This document shows, one piece after another, positions 25,301-36,934 of a stretch of 64,000 nt of DNA. Source of the DNA: Mytilus edulis (lineage: Eukaryota > Mollusca > Bivalvia > Mytilida > Mytilidae); assembly GCF_963676685.1 (NCBI RefSeq), contig NC_092352.1, forward strand, positions 21,533,117-21,597,116, in the 5' to 3' direction. The notes below the pieces were generated by a model, which was not told the DNA's origin, searched no databases, and saw only the letters and a program-made list of their open reading frames with translations. How positions within the stretch are numbered: position 1 is the stretch's first letter; each line of letters starts with the position of its first letter. The position numbers and the translations under genes are program-made.

Positions 25301-28113
25301 TTATGGATTCATCTGCTTTAATTACACTTTTTTTTACTTTAAATCTTGTGATTATACATAAGAGAGTTATATTCTTATTTAATTGTGTTAAAACATACAT
25401 TTAAATCAATTATTTCGTACCTTCAAAAAGTAAACAAACGCAGTTTTTCCTGTCATCCTTTATTCTACAATAGACATACTCGCATATAACAGTGAAAATG
25501 AACAAACTGGATTCGCACTTTATATACAATGGCAGTTATATTGTATAAATGCATCGTGTATATTTTCACTCAGTAATTCTTTCAAGTATTTTACTTTTTA
25601 TGTAATGATTTAGTATGGTGTGTCCTAGAATAGAAAATATGTCTAAATTCTACAGCTCACAATATTGGCAGCAGAATTTCATCCTGAAATTTAAAAGGAA
25701 GCTATCTTGGAATCATGATTTATTATAATTTGGTATTGGTTTGAAACTAGGTCCCACTAAATCAACTTGATTGTATTGTTTAAAACCGATCTGTTAAATC
25801 TTACATGTCTGCCATAGTTAAGGCGAAGAAGAGATTGGGGAGCCCGCAAACATGTTTAACTCCGCAATATTTTGTATAATAAACTGTCTCAAGTTACGCT
25901 TCTGTAATGCCGTGATTATCGTTTGTAACTGTATATCATATTTTGCTATTTATTTTGAACAGAAATTAGGCTGGTGGTTTTCTTACTGGAATTCCTATAC
26001 ATTTGATTTTGTCGCAGCCTCTTATAACTTGCTAAGAAGTATGGTTTTGCTCGTTATTGAATGTTGAAGGCCTCTTGATGACACATTTTGCTAACACCTA
26101 CGTCATTTGATCTTAGGTGGATAGTTGTCTCATTGGCAATCATATTGCATCTACTTATAACATATTACTACATTGTATGTGCGAACTTCTTGTGCCCTTT
26201 TGTGTTTCAAATGAAACAATTGTTGTTAGTTTTGATAGTAACTCTTCATTATACACGACAAGAATTACATAACTGAACCATGTCCAACATGAACTAAACC
26301 ATGACACGAATGAACCAAACCATGACACAGATATTTCAGTAATTTTGAATTGAGTGCAAAAGTAGATATTTTTCAGAATAATTGATGGCAGTATATTATA
26401 TTAAGAAGAAATATGTGATGTATTTTGACATACGCAAGCTTTGTTCTGTGTTAAATCATTATATGATACAACTTGTGATGTACTAACATATTTACTTTAT
26501 ACAAAGGTACTTACCAGCTTGAATTGTTGATCAGGAGTTCTTTTTACAAAATATCCGAATGTTTACATTTTTGAATTGATTGTTATCAAAAACACTTAAC
26601 ACCGTCATGTCAAACTTATCCAAACTATGACAAAATCACTGTACTAAACGCTCCTCGATATGACGACCTTACTACCCGTGTCCACGTGTACATTGAAGAT
26701 CATTGAAGCGTTTGTGGCACACCGTGCTCTTTCATCATAATAACGCCTTATGTAATGTTGTCTTTCATTTATTTCATAGGAATACTGTTCTTCTTTAAAT
26801 TATTTTCAAATAACAATTTACAAAAAAAATATTTATGGAGACCGCAATCTACATGTTAACACTTTTCACCCCATCTTCCCTAATATCTAAACATATTTTT
26901 AAAAAATTCCTGCGTGTGTCTGTTTATTCATCTCACAAAGCAACGTTTAAGAACAAGGATCAGGCTTCAACTTTTTAAAATTCGCTTTTCATATTACGTC
27001 GTCGTCTATACTTGTTATAGTATATAAACTACATTCCATGTGCATGATAAGTTTGTATCAAAGATACGAGGTATAAGTTTGCAGCAGATACTTCGCAAAT
27101 ACGGAAAACGGAATGTCAGTTCAGCATGGTACCTTAACTCCGCCAGGTATTTTCCATTCTGTATTTCGGATGCTGATGTTAACAAAGCTTTTGATTTGTC
27201 TTTTTTTAAAACAACGACGGCTTCCTCTTTTGATTTTTGTTTTGTTTTCTCCATTATAATGAATAGAATGAGACATATGTGGGATGACGAGGAGGTAAAT
27301 TGCAATATTGTTATGACTATTTTAAATATTTTGAATACTAGCATACAACACAGACAGTTGTGCTGCCAGAAGCCCCTTCAGAAAGCTTGCATGTCTAATT
27401 AGTTATCAAAAGTACCAGGATTATAATTTTATACGCCATGGCCAGACGCGCGTTTCGTCTACATAAGACTCATCAGTGACGCTCAGATCAAAATAGTTAA
27501 AAAGCCAAACAAATACAAAGTTGAAGAGCATTGAGGACCCAAAATTCCAAAAAGTTGTGCCAAATACGGCTAAGGTAATCTACTCCTGGGGTAAGAAAAT
27601 CCTTAGTTTTTCGAATAATTCAAAGTTTTGTAAACAGAAAATTTATAAAAATGACCATATAATTGATATTCATGTCAACACCGAAGTGCTGACTACTGGG
27701 CTGGTGATACCCTCTAAACGATTTTATCAATATTACTTGTAATTCCTTGTTGAAATTACTTATTTAGTTTCTTCAGAAGTAGGATTGTCTCTAAATAAAA
27801 TGTACTAACTGGTTGAAAAGGCAATAATAACTGCTTACTTTTGAGACAGCGAATGCTTTTTTAAATCAAAACTCACTAAAGAATCGTGTTGGTGTTTCAA
27901 ATAGTAGTAAATATATGACACTAACATTGATTTTTGCAGAAAATTTCAAAGACGGGGAACGTCAGTGGATTGACAGATACGTCAAAATACACAGGGGCTC
28001 ATAAGGAGAGGTTCGACGAGTTTGGCAAAGGAAGGGGTATTGATGGAAGAGAGTATCGATTTGAAGATACAGGTTACGTCACAGGATACAAAGGAGATGG
28101 CACAAAACAATAA
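22387..28113 (+). CDS. TPPP: Tubulin polymerization-promoting protein-like (p25-alpha family), copy 1
   Basis: p25-alpha/TPPP proteins bind and bundle microtubules in the cytoplasm and stabilise them. Exons: 22387-22586, 22777-22945, then alternative last exons 23905-24153 (3a) or 27940-28113 (3b). All junctions are GT-AG with matching phases. The first exon holds [15 protein letters not shown]. The second is lysine-rich ([19 protein letters not shown]). Both last exons carry the family signature [16 protein letters not shown] or [16 protein letters not shown], with a glycine-rich end. Using 3b gives 180 residues, the short form without the vertebrate N-terminal tail. The start chosen is ATG 22387, just after the acceptor 'ctatttttcag' (22381); this implies a non-coding first exon upstream. 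An in-frame ATG at 22342 reads through that acceptor and is less likely. An AATAAA lies at 28240-28245. Confidence 0.93.
22946..23904. other. TPPP copy 1 intron 2 with minisatellite
   Basis: About 23660-23885 is a degenerate tandem repeat of units of about 40-50 bp around 'cttcgaactgttttgtgcta'. The same array is at 49280-49505 in copy 2, so it predates the duplication. Confidence 0.75.
23905..24153 (+). CDS. TPPP: TPPP copy 1, alternative last exon 3a with altered C-terminus
   Basis: It starts at an acceptor (23901-23904) in phase 0 with [19 protein letters not shown] and matches copy 2 exon 49529-49711 to [10 protein letters not shown]. After that glycine the copies part: copy 2 ends TFDKEK-stop, while copy 1 runs into 29 unrelated codons rich in I, S and Y, followed by TGA. 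A dispersed retroelement tail begins by about 24155. The conserved family ending (GT[FY]D) is therefore lost, and this isoform may be non-functional. Confidence 0.8.
   Translation, partial: KTSATGGVDRMTDTSKYTGAHKERFDDSGKGKGVTGREDRFENSGYVGQYKGAGSSILSIFHHISVVIYEVRMIDYICILCE
24154..26680. other. Copy 1-specific stretch between TPPP exons 3a and 3b
   Basis: It does not align with copy 2 (49712-50628). It holds two dispersed retroelement tails (about 24160-24310 and 25830-26150) and, at about 24429-24525, a degenerate foldback ('catttgattttc' against 'gaaaatcaaatg') around a run of 21 C at 24481-24501. No gene is seen. Confidence 0.6.
27397..27715. mobile_element. Dispersed 320-bp repeat, copy B, insertion unique to copy 1
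   Basis: Copy 2 reads directly from 'gcatgtct' into 'taacgattttatc' (about 51333), whereas copy 1 has this element between those points. It is the same family as 21302-21650. It lies in the intron before exon 3b. Confidence 0.85.
27940..28113 (+). CDS. TPPP: TPPP copy 1, alternative last exon 3b
   Basis: Acceptor 'gatttttgcag' ending at 27939, phase 0, starting [19 protein letters not shown] and ending [13 protein letters not shown]. It is a full alternative to exon 3a and has the same start residue and phase, so the two can replace each other by splicing. It differs from the copy 2 exon (51565-51738) by three residues by my reading. Confidence 0.9.
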   Translation, partial: KISKTGNVSGLTDTSKYTGAHKERFDEFGKGRGIDGREYRFEDTGYVTGYKGDGTKQ

Positions 28114-29295
28114 TGACCACACGTACAATGCAAATACTGTACTTCCATACACTGCAGCAGATATTATAAATATATGTACATAGCGTATGACTATCTATTA
28201 CCATATTTTTGTCAAACAACGGGTAATATTATTGAAAAAAATAAATGTTTAATACGATGTGGTTTTGATTTCGTAATTTAAAAGAAAACACGTAAGTGAA
28301 TGGTACTTTTAAACATTGTATCTTTTTTTATACATTCACAAGACAGCGAAAGACCGAATATGGCTGGTCAATAGTTTTGCCTTAAACAATTTTTGTCAAG
28401 GGATGTTGTGACTGCACTGGTCAGTAGATGTCTATGGTTATTTATGTCATTTGGTTGCTGTCCCATGCTGGTATCCCACAAATTTCCTTTTCTGCTATGA
28501 ATAATACAATATGATATATAATTATACTGATAATATATACATGTAATTGAGTTTCGAGTTAACGAGAATTCGATTTGCACTTAATTTTGAAAAAGTACGA
28601 ATAAACGTAAAAAAGTAATGAAACTACATGAGGCTTCAAGCTTATATTACTGATCGGATTCTCTTTAATTGGGAAAAAAATGGTTCCATTTAGGTTATGG
28701 AATATCATTTAAAAGGTCAACTACAATAGTGCAAAATTGGACTAACCAAAACAATATAGTTTTCATTCTGTTACATAAATGTATGGAATGCAGAAAGTTT
28801 TTACATTTCGTAGTTTATTCATCAAAATTCGTTCCAAGATAGATTTTTTTTTAAAGTTATGTGAAATTCAGATCTATCGTAACTCGCTTATTCGTCGTAC
28901 TAAGAGCTTTAACGAAATCAGAGATCTATATTTTAATGAGATCGTCATCAACCTTAATTTCTTTTTATGAAATTGAATCATGTCAAATATTTCTTACTGG
29001 CTTTATTACGCCGTAACAGTGACAAGATTCACGCTATTGCAAAGTGAAAGTTTACCTCGTTTTTGCCTCGCCTTCGATTACTGTGTCATTAACTGTTTGT
29101 ATAAAGTTTTATATACCGGGTATTTCAAAGTCTAGAAGATCTGGACTATCATACCTTGTATATTGATGCTTTTACGGTTACGAATTTCATTCTGTCTGTT
29201 ATATCTATTGTCGTTGACTTCATTTGCAGACTATACACTAAATCGGAATGTGATATGTAATACAACAAATGGAAGTTTTTAACGACCTTGACTGG
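28114..29295. other. TPPP copy 1 3' UTR and end of the duplicated segment
   Basis: Poly(A) signal AATAAA at 28240-28245. The sequence then aligns with 51739-52835 of copy 2. The last shared base is 29228, after which the copies have nothing in common. Confidence 0.75.
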
Positions 29296-30398
29296 CTATA
29301 CAGCCCTTGCACGGTCGGTAATAATTTGACCAGCAACATGCGACTTCCAATCTTTCTTCTGGACGTTCTCTGGTGTTCGAAGCATACCAAGTAATGTCCT
29401 GTTGAATCGTTCAGTAATGCCATTTCCCATTGGATGATACGGTGTTGTTCTTGACTTAGTTATACCAAGGATGTTGCATAATTCCTTGATGATTTTGGAT
29501 TCAAAGTTGGCACCTTGATCGGAGTGTATTCTTTCTGGTAAACCATAGTGAACGACAAAGTTGTTGAAGAATGCATCTGCAGTTGTTTTTGCTGTCTGGT
29601 TTCTTGTTGGTATTGCCAAGGCATATCTTGTGAAGTGGTCCGTTATTTCTAGTATGTTCTCAAATCCACCTGTAGATCTTTCAAGTGAGAGATAGTCCAT
29701 ACATACTAACTCCAGAGGTTGTGTTGTCTCGATACTAATGAGTGGTGCTCTGTGACTTGCAGGTTGCTTTCGTCGAATACATCTGTCGCAATTCGATATC
29801 CAGTTGTCAACATCTCGATTCATTCCAAACCAAACAAAACGATCTCTAACCAATGATACTGTTTTGTCTCTGCCTTGATGTCCCATCTCATCATGTAATG
29901 ATGTGAGTACTTTGGAAATGCAAACTTCAGGTAATACAAGTTGTTTATGTTGTTCCCCATTGTCGTGGATAATACGATAGAGTACGCCATCAACCATTTT
30001 CAATTTATCGTAGTTGTTAATAAACCAAGTGTTCCATGGTGAACGTTCTAACTGTTCTTTTCGTGGCTTGCGATGTTCATTAACCCAATATATCCAATCT
30101 TTAAGGTAAGTATCTTGCTTCTGTTCCATCTTGATGTTGACTATAGGTGTTGTGATGGTAAGTATGGATCATCAGTGGCTTTAGATGTTGTCATCGGTAA
30201 CGTCTGAACATATGGTTGTGCATGCTGTAACTGACAAATGGCTTTCACAGAATCTGTACTAATGTTGGAGGTGTTGGTACGACCAAGTAGTTCTGGAAGT
30301 CTGGAAAGTGCATCTGCATCAGCGTTGTTAGCACCAGGTCGATAGACGATATTAAAGTTGTATGATGACAAACTTGCTATCCAACGATGTCCAGTGCA
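29296..30398 (-). mobile_element. Gypsy/Ty3-type LTR retrotransposon pol fragment (RNase H end and integrase), defective
   Basis: The minus-strand part 30141-30398 ends RNase H with YRPGANNADADALSRLP. After a stop and frameshift, 29296-30129 encodes 277 residues of integrase. This holds a zinc-binding HHCC motif (H..H, then CDRC) and a DDE core of CMDYL, HSDQGANFES and GITERFNR with 35 residues between the second D and the E. It is cut off shortly after the core (after KSHVA) and at 30398 within RNase H. No gag, RT or LTR is present. It occupies most of the joint between the two duplication copies. Confidence 0.93.
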
Positions 30399-30630
30399 CT
30401 AATTTAAATACTATATATTATCGCTGTTTTGTGCATTTTTCCTTTGATCTTTTTTTGTGATAATTTTCATATCATGCTACTGGCTTGAGATGTAAAATTA
30501 TCGCTAGAAACTAAACATGCACGGCGTGGCGTTGCTAACGAAATTGACATGAAATTGACAAAGTCGTCATAGGTAAAATAGCGATAAAAATATTATCATT
30601 GGTCATCTCAACTCGATTGCATTTCTCGCT
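30399..30630. other. Unassigned joint sequence
   Basis: About 230 bp between the Gypsy fragment and the start of copy 2. No gene or repeat is recognised. Confidence 0.5.
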
Positions 30631-30665
30631 TTAAAGGATGGTTATGGGGAGGTGGAAAAAAATAA
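30631..30665 (+). pseudogene. Duplicated tail of the SRP68 last exon
   Basis: Encodes KGWLWGGGKK-stop, matching the SRP68 C-terminus at 7009-7041, with TAA at 30663-30665. There is no other SRP68 coding sequence upstream, so this is only the breakpoint remnant of the duplication. Confidence 0.93.
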
Positions 30666-31311
30666 GGATTTGTGTACCAAGGGCAGTAACTCTGTTAGAT
30701 TTTATAAAATTCTTGGTAAAGAATCTGGAAATGTTAGACAATGTTTCTAAAGAAAACAATGCAAAGAATGATAATAAGTATTGGTGCAATGAATGGAAAG
30801 ATTATTATTAATGTACAAGATTATGGTATGTGGTGCAAAGCATTTAAATAGTTTAACATCATGAAAGAGATGCTTATTTCTTCTTGAACTTCAATAATAA
30901 ATGTTTCTGGTAATTTATTTAAAGGTTTGTTTGCCAAATTCAATTAATAGATAATTTGTTTTTTGCATAAATTTTGCCAATTTTTTTAAAACATAGATTT
31001 ATTAAATTGAAATAATTTATAGTTCAAGAAATTATAATAATCACATATTTTCAATTGTTTTTGACAGTGAAGAAAATGAATTAATGAATAGATCTTAAGA
31101 CTATAGTTTGATTGTCAGTTAATCCAGATGTTTAAGATCACACTCGTTTTCGAATAAATTATGATATGAAATAAATGAAGGAAAACAATGAATAATTAAA
31201 ATTTAACTGGCTATTCCGTGTGTTTATATTAGATTGTTTTAAATATTTCCAAATCACTGACATCCACAAAAATATCAGATGACTTGTCTCCCTTTGACTT
31301 AGTCTGTTTTA

Positions 31312-34300
31312 CAGCTCTTTATAAGAACCAGGCAGAGTGCCATATACATGTGATATATGGGGGGGGGGGGTTCCAGATTTTATCTATAATTGGAGTAATA
31401 GAAGCAATAAATGAATAAAGCTCAAAAAATAATTTTGAGTGTGAAAATATGAGTGGTTGCAATGGTAACGGACACACTATTTTTGGGTTGTTAAGCATTG
31501 TAAAATCATTAAAAAATCAGCTAAATCACCACATTTTAGAGCCTGATTATGAATAGAATCATGCATTTTTCATTAATGTTCATATGTAACATTTATACAA
31601 CTTGGTTTAAGCTTAATTTTAGTGAAGATTGCATGTCAACCAAGTTTGTATATTTTTTGAAAAATTTTGCGAAAAAATGCATATTTTCAACATTTCTGAA
31701 ATTGGGATTTTTTCGAAATTATCAAATTTTCTCAGGTGTTTTAAAAAAAAGTGCAAATGTGTACAGAATAGTTAGCACTGTAGTAATGAAGTTTGGATAC
31801 TACTTTACCAAATTAAATAGAAAAATGCGTGGGATTTTTTTTAGTTTTATCACCATAGCAACCGATTTTTTCCTTGGAAACAGAGTTTTTATTTGCAGAA
31901 TATTGCAGTTTTAGAGCTTAAATGTCCTGAATTGTTTTATAACCAATAAGAAAATACATAAAAGCCAACTCAAACTTTAAATTACTATTGTCAAGTGTTA
32001 TTGACTTCAATTGTTACCACGGAAACACATATTATCCATAGCAACATCCACTTAAAAACTGCAAAAATAGAAATTTATGTAAAAAAAATACATAAATAGA
32101 GGGTGTTTATTTTCAAATTGGAATATGGCTTCATTCTTTGCTTCACTCACAGTCTTGTCTGGGTTTTTTTTCCTTCAGATTGTTCAATAAATGTAATATA
32201 TAATGTAACATTGGGGTTGGAGGGGGGAGGGGGTAGGGGTATGTTGATTTTTTAAAATGTTGCATACAAGTAGATACTTCAAAAGATAATTGCATTTGGT
32301 CGGACTTTGTTCCGAGTTCATCATCTGATTATCAATTTTTGGAAGTTAGCAGATGATGAACTTCATGGGTTTACAATAAGAGGGCCAACCTGGATTATGG
32401 CAAGGCAAGATAGATATGGCCCTAACAATTGTAAGAAAATTCTTAATTTCTTATGGCACACACCCGTCTAAGGTGTTCTTCCAGCATAAATCACAAAATT
32501 GACCTGTAACATAATATTAACAAACCAATAATAGAATCATTTGGTCAAAGCATTTCTAAACTGAAACTTAAGTGTGATGGACGGACGGATAGACGGACAG
32601 GCAAATTGAACACATTTTAAGTTGGTGGTGACTTAAAAAAAATAATAATAGTCAATTGTTGATCGCTAATATCAGAAGTCCAGTATAGTGGAATCCTCTT
32701 TAAATATACATGTAGCTATTAACATATCATTAATAACTCCTTTGTTGTACTACTATCCCGAAATTAAAATTCAGGATCCAAATAAGCATTATTCTTGGTT
32801 TTCGCATAATAATATTAGTATAAGTGAATAGAAATAAATAAAACTTACACACAAGGTTTATGACCACAAAAGGACGGTTGGGATTGATTTTGGGAGTTGA
32901 GGTCCCAATAGTTTAAGAATAAGGGGCCAAAGAGGGGCCCAAAAAAGCATTTTTCTTTGTTTTCGTACCCTAACTTCAGTATAAGTAAATAAAAATCTAT
33001 GAAATTTAAACACAAGGTTTATGACCATAAAAGGAAGGTTGGGATTGATTTTGGGAGTTTTGGTCCAAACGGTTTAGGAAAAAGGGTCCAAAATTAAACT
33101 TTGTTTGATTTCATCAAAAATTGAATATTTGGGGTTCTTTGATATGCCGAATCTAACTGTGTATTTAGATTCTTAATTTTTGGTCCCGTTTTCAAATTGA
33201 TCTACATTAAGGTCCAAAGGGTCCAAAATTAAACTAAGTTTGATTTTAACAAAAATTGAATCCTTGGGATTCTTTGATAATTATGCTGAATCTAAACATG
33301 TACTTAGATTTTTAGCTAAAAAGGAAATGTAGGCTTTTGCCATCACTTGGCGTCCGTCGTCGTCCGTCCGTCGTCGTCGTCCGTCCGTCGTAAACTAGTT
33401 CAAAGATCTTCTCCTCTGAAACTACTGAACCAATTCAAACCAAACTTCATCTGATTGATTCCTAGGGTATCTAGAATAAAGTTTGTGTTTTAATTCCCAT
33501 TTCATCAAAAAACATGGCCGCCATGGCTAAAAAAAGAACATAAGGGTAAAATTAAGTTTTTAGCTTATAACTCAAAACCCAAAGCATTTAGAGCAAATCT
33601 GACAGGAATAAAATTGTTTATCAGGTCAAGATCTATCTGCCCTGAAATTTTCAGATGAATCGGACAACCCGTTGTTAGGTTGCTGCCCCTGAATTGGTAA
33701 TTTTAAGGAAATTTTGCTGTTTTTGGTTATTATTATGAATATTATTATAGATGTAGATAAACTGTAAACAGCAATAATGTTATGCTTGAGGTATACAATG
33801 TTTTTTTTATACTTTCATCATAAATTATATTATGAACACGAGACAAACGAAACATTTCAGTGTGTCCACTCTTGTTTTTGCTTTTGAAGAAGATATGACA
33901 GAATTGAAGAACCATTTATATAAATTGAAACCCAAAATAATCATTGATAGAAGATTTAAGCAAAACATTTAAGGTGAGCGATTCAGGCTCTTGAGAGCCT
34001 CTTGTTCATTATGGGCCCAGTTTTCAAGTTTGTCCAAATTGTGGTCCAAAATTTAACTTTGTTTGATATCAACAAAAATTGAATCCTTGTGGTTCTTTGA
34101 TATGCTGAATCTAAACATGTACTTAGATTTTTGATTATAGGCCCAGTTTTCAAGTTGGTCCAAATTGGGGTTCAAAATTAAACTTTGTTTGATTTCAACA
34201 AAATTGTATATTTGGGGTTCTTTGATATATGCTTAATCTAATCATGTATTTAGATTTTTGATGTTTGGGACCGGTTATCAAATTGGTCCACATTGAGGTC

Positions 34301-36934
34301 TAAAGGGTCCAAAATTGAACTTTATTTGATTTCATAAAAAATTGAATTCTTGGGGTTCTTTGATATGCTGAATCTAACCATGTATTTTGATTTTGGATAT
34401 TGGACCATAATAGGTAATGTCCAATTTAAAATTTAAAGCTTTCAAGTTTAAGTTCTCAACCTTTGTTGTGTCAACTATTTAATCACAATCCAAATTCAGA
34501 GCTGTATCAAGCTTGAATGTTGTGTCCATACTTGCCCAATGTTCAGGGTTCGAACTCTGCGGTCGTATGAAGCTGCTCCCTGCGGAGCATCTTCTTGTAG
34601 GTTCAAATTTCAAAAAAAATATTTTGCTATTCTCAACGTTTTTTTAACCTTTACATGAATTACGCCCCTATTTTCTGTATCTGTCTCTGTAACCTTTATA
34701 AAAGAATGCATTAATCCCGAGATTTGGAATGTTTGCATAAATACAAGATTAATAACAGTAATAATTTGAAGACAAATTCCACACATGGTCTTATTTAATT
34801 AAATGCAACACTAGAAACAGCGCAGTACATACCAATGTTATTTTTCTTTGTAATTATCAATGTTTTGTAGTCCCAACAAGTTGTAATCATTCATGAAAAC
34901 AAGACTTTAGTGTCCCATGTGTAAAAAAAGAATAAATTTCCGATGTCCCACGCGTTGTGCACACATTTGATCGATTCAAGGTACAATGGCAAAAACTAAA
35001 ATAAACACTTTTATGGCCGCGCCGCAATTTGGGAGGGGGAGGGGGCGTTGTAGTAGGTTTAATCCATGTCCGTCAGTACATTAGTCGTCACAAAGTTGGT
35101 TTCTATTTTGCAATTATAGTTTGCCTTAATCAAATCTTATGAAACATGTATACACAATGCTTATTACCACAAAACAGAGATCAAGTTTGAATGTTGTTGG
35201 TTAACTATAAAGAAATTTCTAAAAGTGACCATTTGATCTTAAGATATGGTATAATTGTTAATAAGACAACTCTCTACAAGATACCAATGATCATAAGATA
35301 GTATCCAGAAGTAAATTTTGTAAAAATAAAATTCTATTTTTTTCCGTATTTTACTTATAAATGGACTTATTTTTTTCTGCGGGGAAACATTACATTTACT
35401 CTGTGGTTAAAGTTTTTAGAATTTTAATAACTTTTTCAAACTATCCTGGGCATGCTGGGTTTGTACCAAACTTGGACAGAAACTTATTTATGATCATAAG
35501 ATAGTATCTAGAAGTAAATTTTGTAAAAAGATAAATCCATTTTTTCCGTATTTTACTTTTAAATGGACTTAGATTTTCTTCCAGTTAACATGACATACAG
35601 TCTGCAGTAAAAGTTTTTAAAACATTTATTAGATTCATAAACTATCCTGGATTTTTACCAAACTTGGACAGAAGCTTCTTACAATCAAAAGATAGTATCA
35701 AAAGGAATATTTTTACCGATTTTTTTCCTCATTTCTGTTGAGCCTGCGATTTACAGCAAAAGTAGCCAAGACACTGGGTTTCGCAGAACCCTTACAAATT
35801 TATTATTTAGGCATTCAAATGAATAAAACTTGAGGTTTCCCAAAATCTGACAAAAATCCCAAAACATGACAACTACAATGTACCTTAACTTAGCTCTGAA
35901 GCTAAAACCAAGTTATATCGATGTTATATAAGAAATTTCTGAGAGAAAAAAAATGATTCTATTTATAATCAGGCTCGCCGACCAAACGTTATCTCTTCAA
36001 AAATCTTCATGTATGATATCTTAAAAAAAATGAACCTACCCCCCACCCCCCCCTTTTTTTTTACCTTCTAACCCCAATATTACATTATATATTACATTTA
36101 TTGAAAAATCTGAAGGAAAAAAACCAAACAAGACTGTGAGTGAAGCAAAGCATGCAGTCATGTTCCAATTTGAAAAAAAACACCCTCTATTTATGTATTT
36201 TTTACATAAATTTCTATTTATGCAGTTTCAGAGTGGATGTTGCTATGGTTAACATGTGTTTCTGTGGTAACAATTGAAGTCAACAACACTTGATGATAGT
36301 AATTTAAAGTTTTTATGTATTTTCTTATCGGTTATGAAAAAATCCAAGACATTTAAGCTCTTAAACTGCAATATTCTGCAAATAAAACTCCGTTTCCAAG
36401 GAAAAAATCGGTTGCTATGGTGATAAAACTGAAGAAAATCCCACGCATTTTTCTATTTAATTTGGTAAAGTAGTATCCAAACTTCATAACTACAGTGCTA
36501 ACTATTCTGTACACATTTGCACTTTTTTGAAAAACACCTGAGAAAATTTGTTAATTTCGGAAAAATCCCAATTTCAGAAATGTTGAAAATATGCATTTTT
36601 TGGCAAAAATTTTCAAAAAAATTACAAATTTGGTTGACATGTAATTTTCACTAAAATGAAGCTTAAACCAAGTTCTATCAATGTTAGATTTGAACATTAA
36701 TGAAAAATGCATGATTCTATTCATAAGCAGGCTCTGAATTGTGGTGATTTAGCTGTTTTTTACCAAGCTTAACGACCAAAAAATAGAGTGTCCGTTACCA
36801 TGACAACCACTCATATTTTCCCACTTAATTTTTTTTTTTTGAGCAATATTCATTTACTGCTTCTACTAGGCCAATTATAGATAAAATCTGAAACCATCAT
36901 GTATCGCACTCTGCCTGGTTCTTACAAAGAGCTA
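31312..36934. mobile_element. 5.6-kb non-autonomous DNA element with terminal inverted repeats of about 0.95 kb
   Basis: The left end AGCTCTTTATAAGAACCAGG is the reverse complement of the right end (one mismatch). Inverted homology runs from 31312 to about 32265 and from about 36010 to 36934. Copy 1 is uninterrupted at 7680-7690 ('agtctgttaacacttctgg'), so the boundaries are clear; a TA target is possible but the junction is not clean. No transposase ORF is found. The 121-codon ORF at 31549-31914 lies in the arm and has no recognisable motif. Confidence 0.88.
32266..36009. repeat. Interior of the 5.6-kb element: nested repeats
   Basis: 32800-34600 is a 'tttatacgacc'-family body ('gaaatttaaacacaaggttt' blocks). 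It is split at 33313-34008 by a nested insert that starts 'agctaaaaaggaaatgtagg', contains a CGTCCGTC simple repeat at about 33350-33395, and ends 'gagcctcttgttc'. 35390-35800 holds about three tandem units of roughly 190-220 bp sharing 'ccaaacttggacagaa' and 'cataagatagtat'. No gene is seen. Confidence 0.65.

Larger units (their letters stand above)
7007..29228 (+). repeat. Tandem segmental duplication, copy 1
   Basis: Collinear with 30631-52835 in the same orientation. Anchors: 7007/30631 (end of SRP68), 7687/36937, 9901/39460, 12840/44620, 13560/45345, 17914/45792, 22387/47508, 26680/50630, 27940/51565, and the last shared bases 'cttcatttgca' at 29228/52835. Divergence in TPPP exon 1 is five substitutions in 200 bp by my count, and non-coding parts differ further by many indels and element insertions. 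Confidence 0.93.

Noticed and set aside
27015..27402. Overlapping ORFs before TPPP exon 3b, also at 50992-51387
   Set aside because: Aligned copies carry frame-changing indels on both strands and lack splice-compatible phase, so they are not under coding constraint.
31549..31914. 121-codon ORF in the arm of the 5.6-kb element
   Set aside because: The equivalent part of the other arm is not open and no protein motif is visible.
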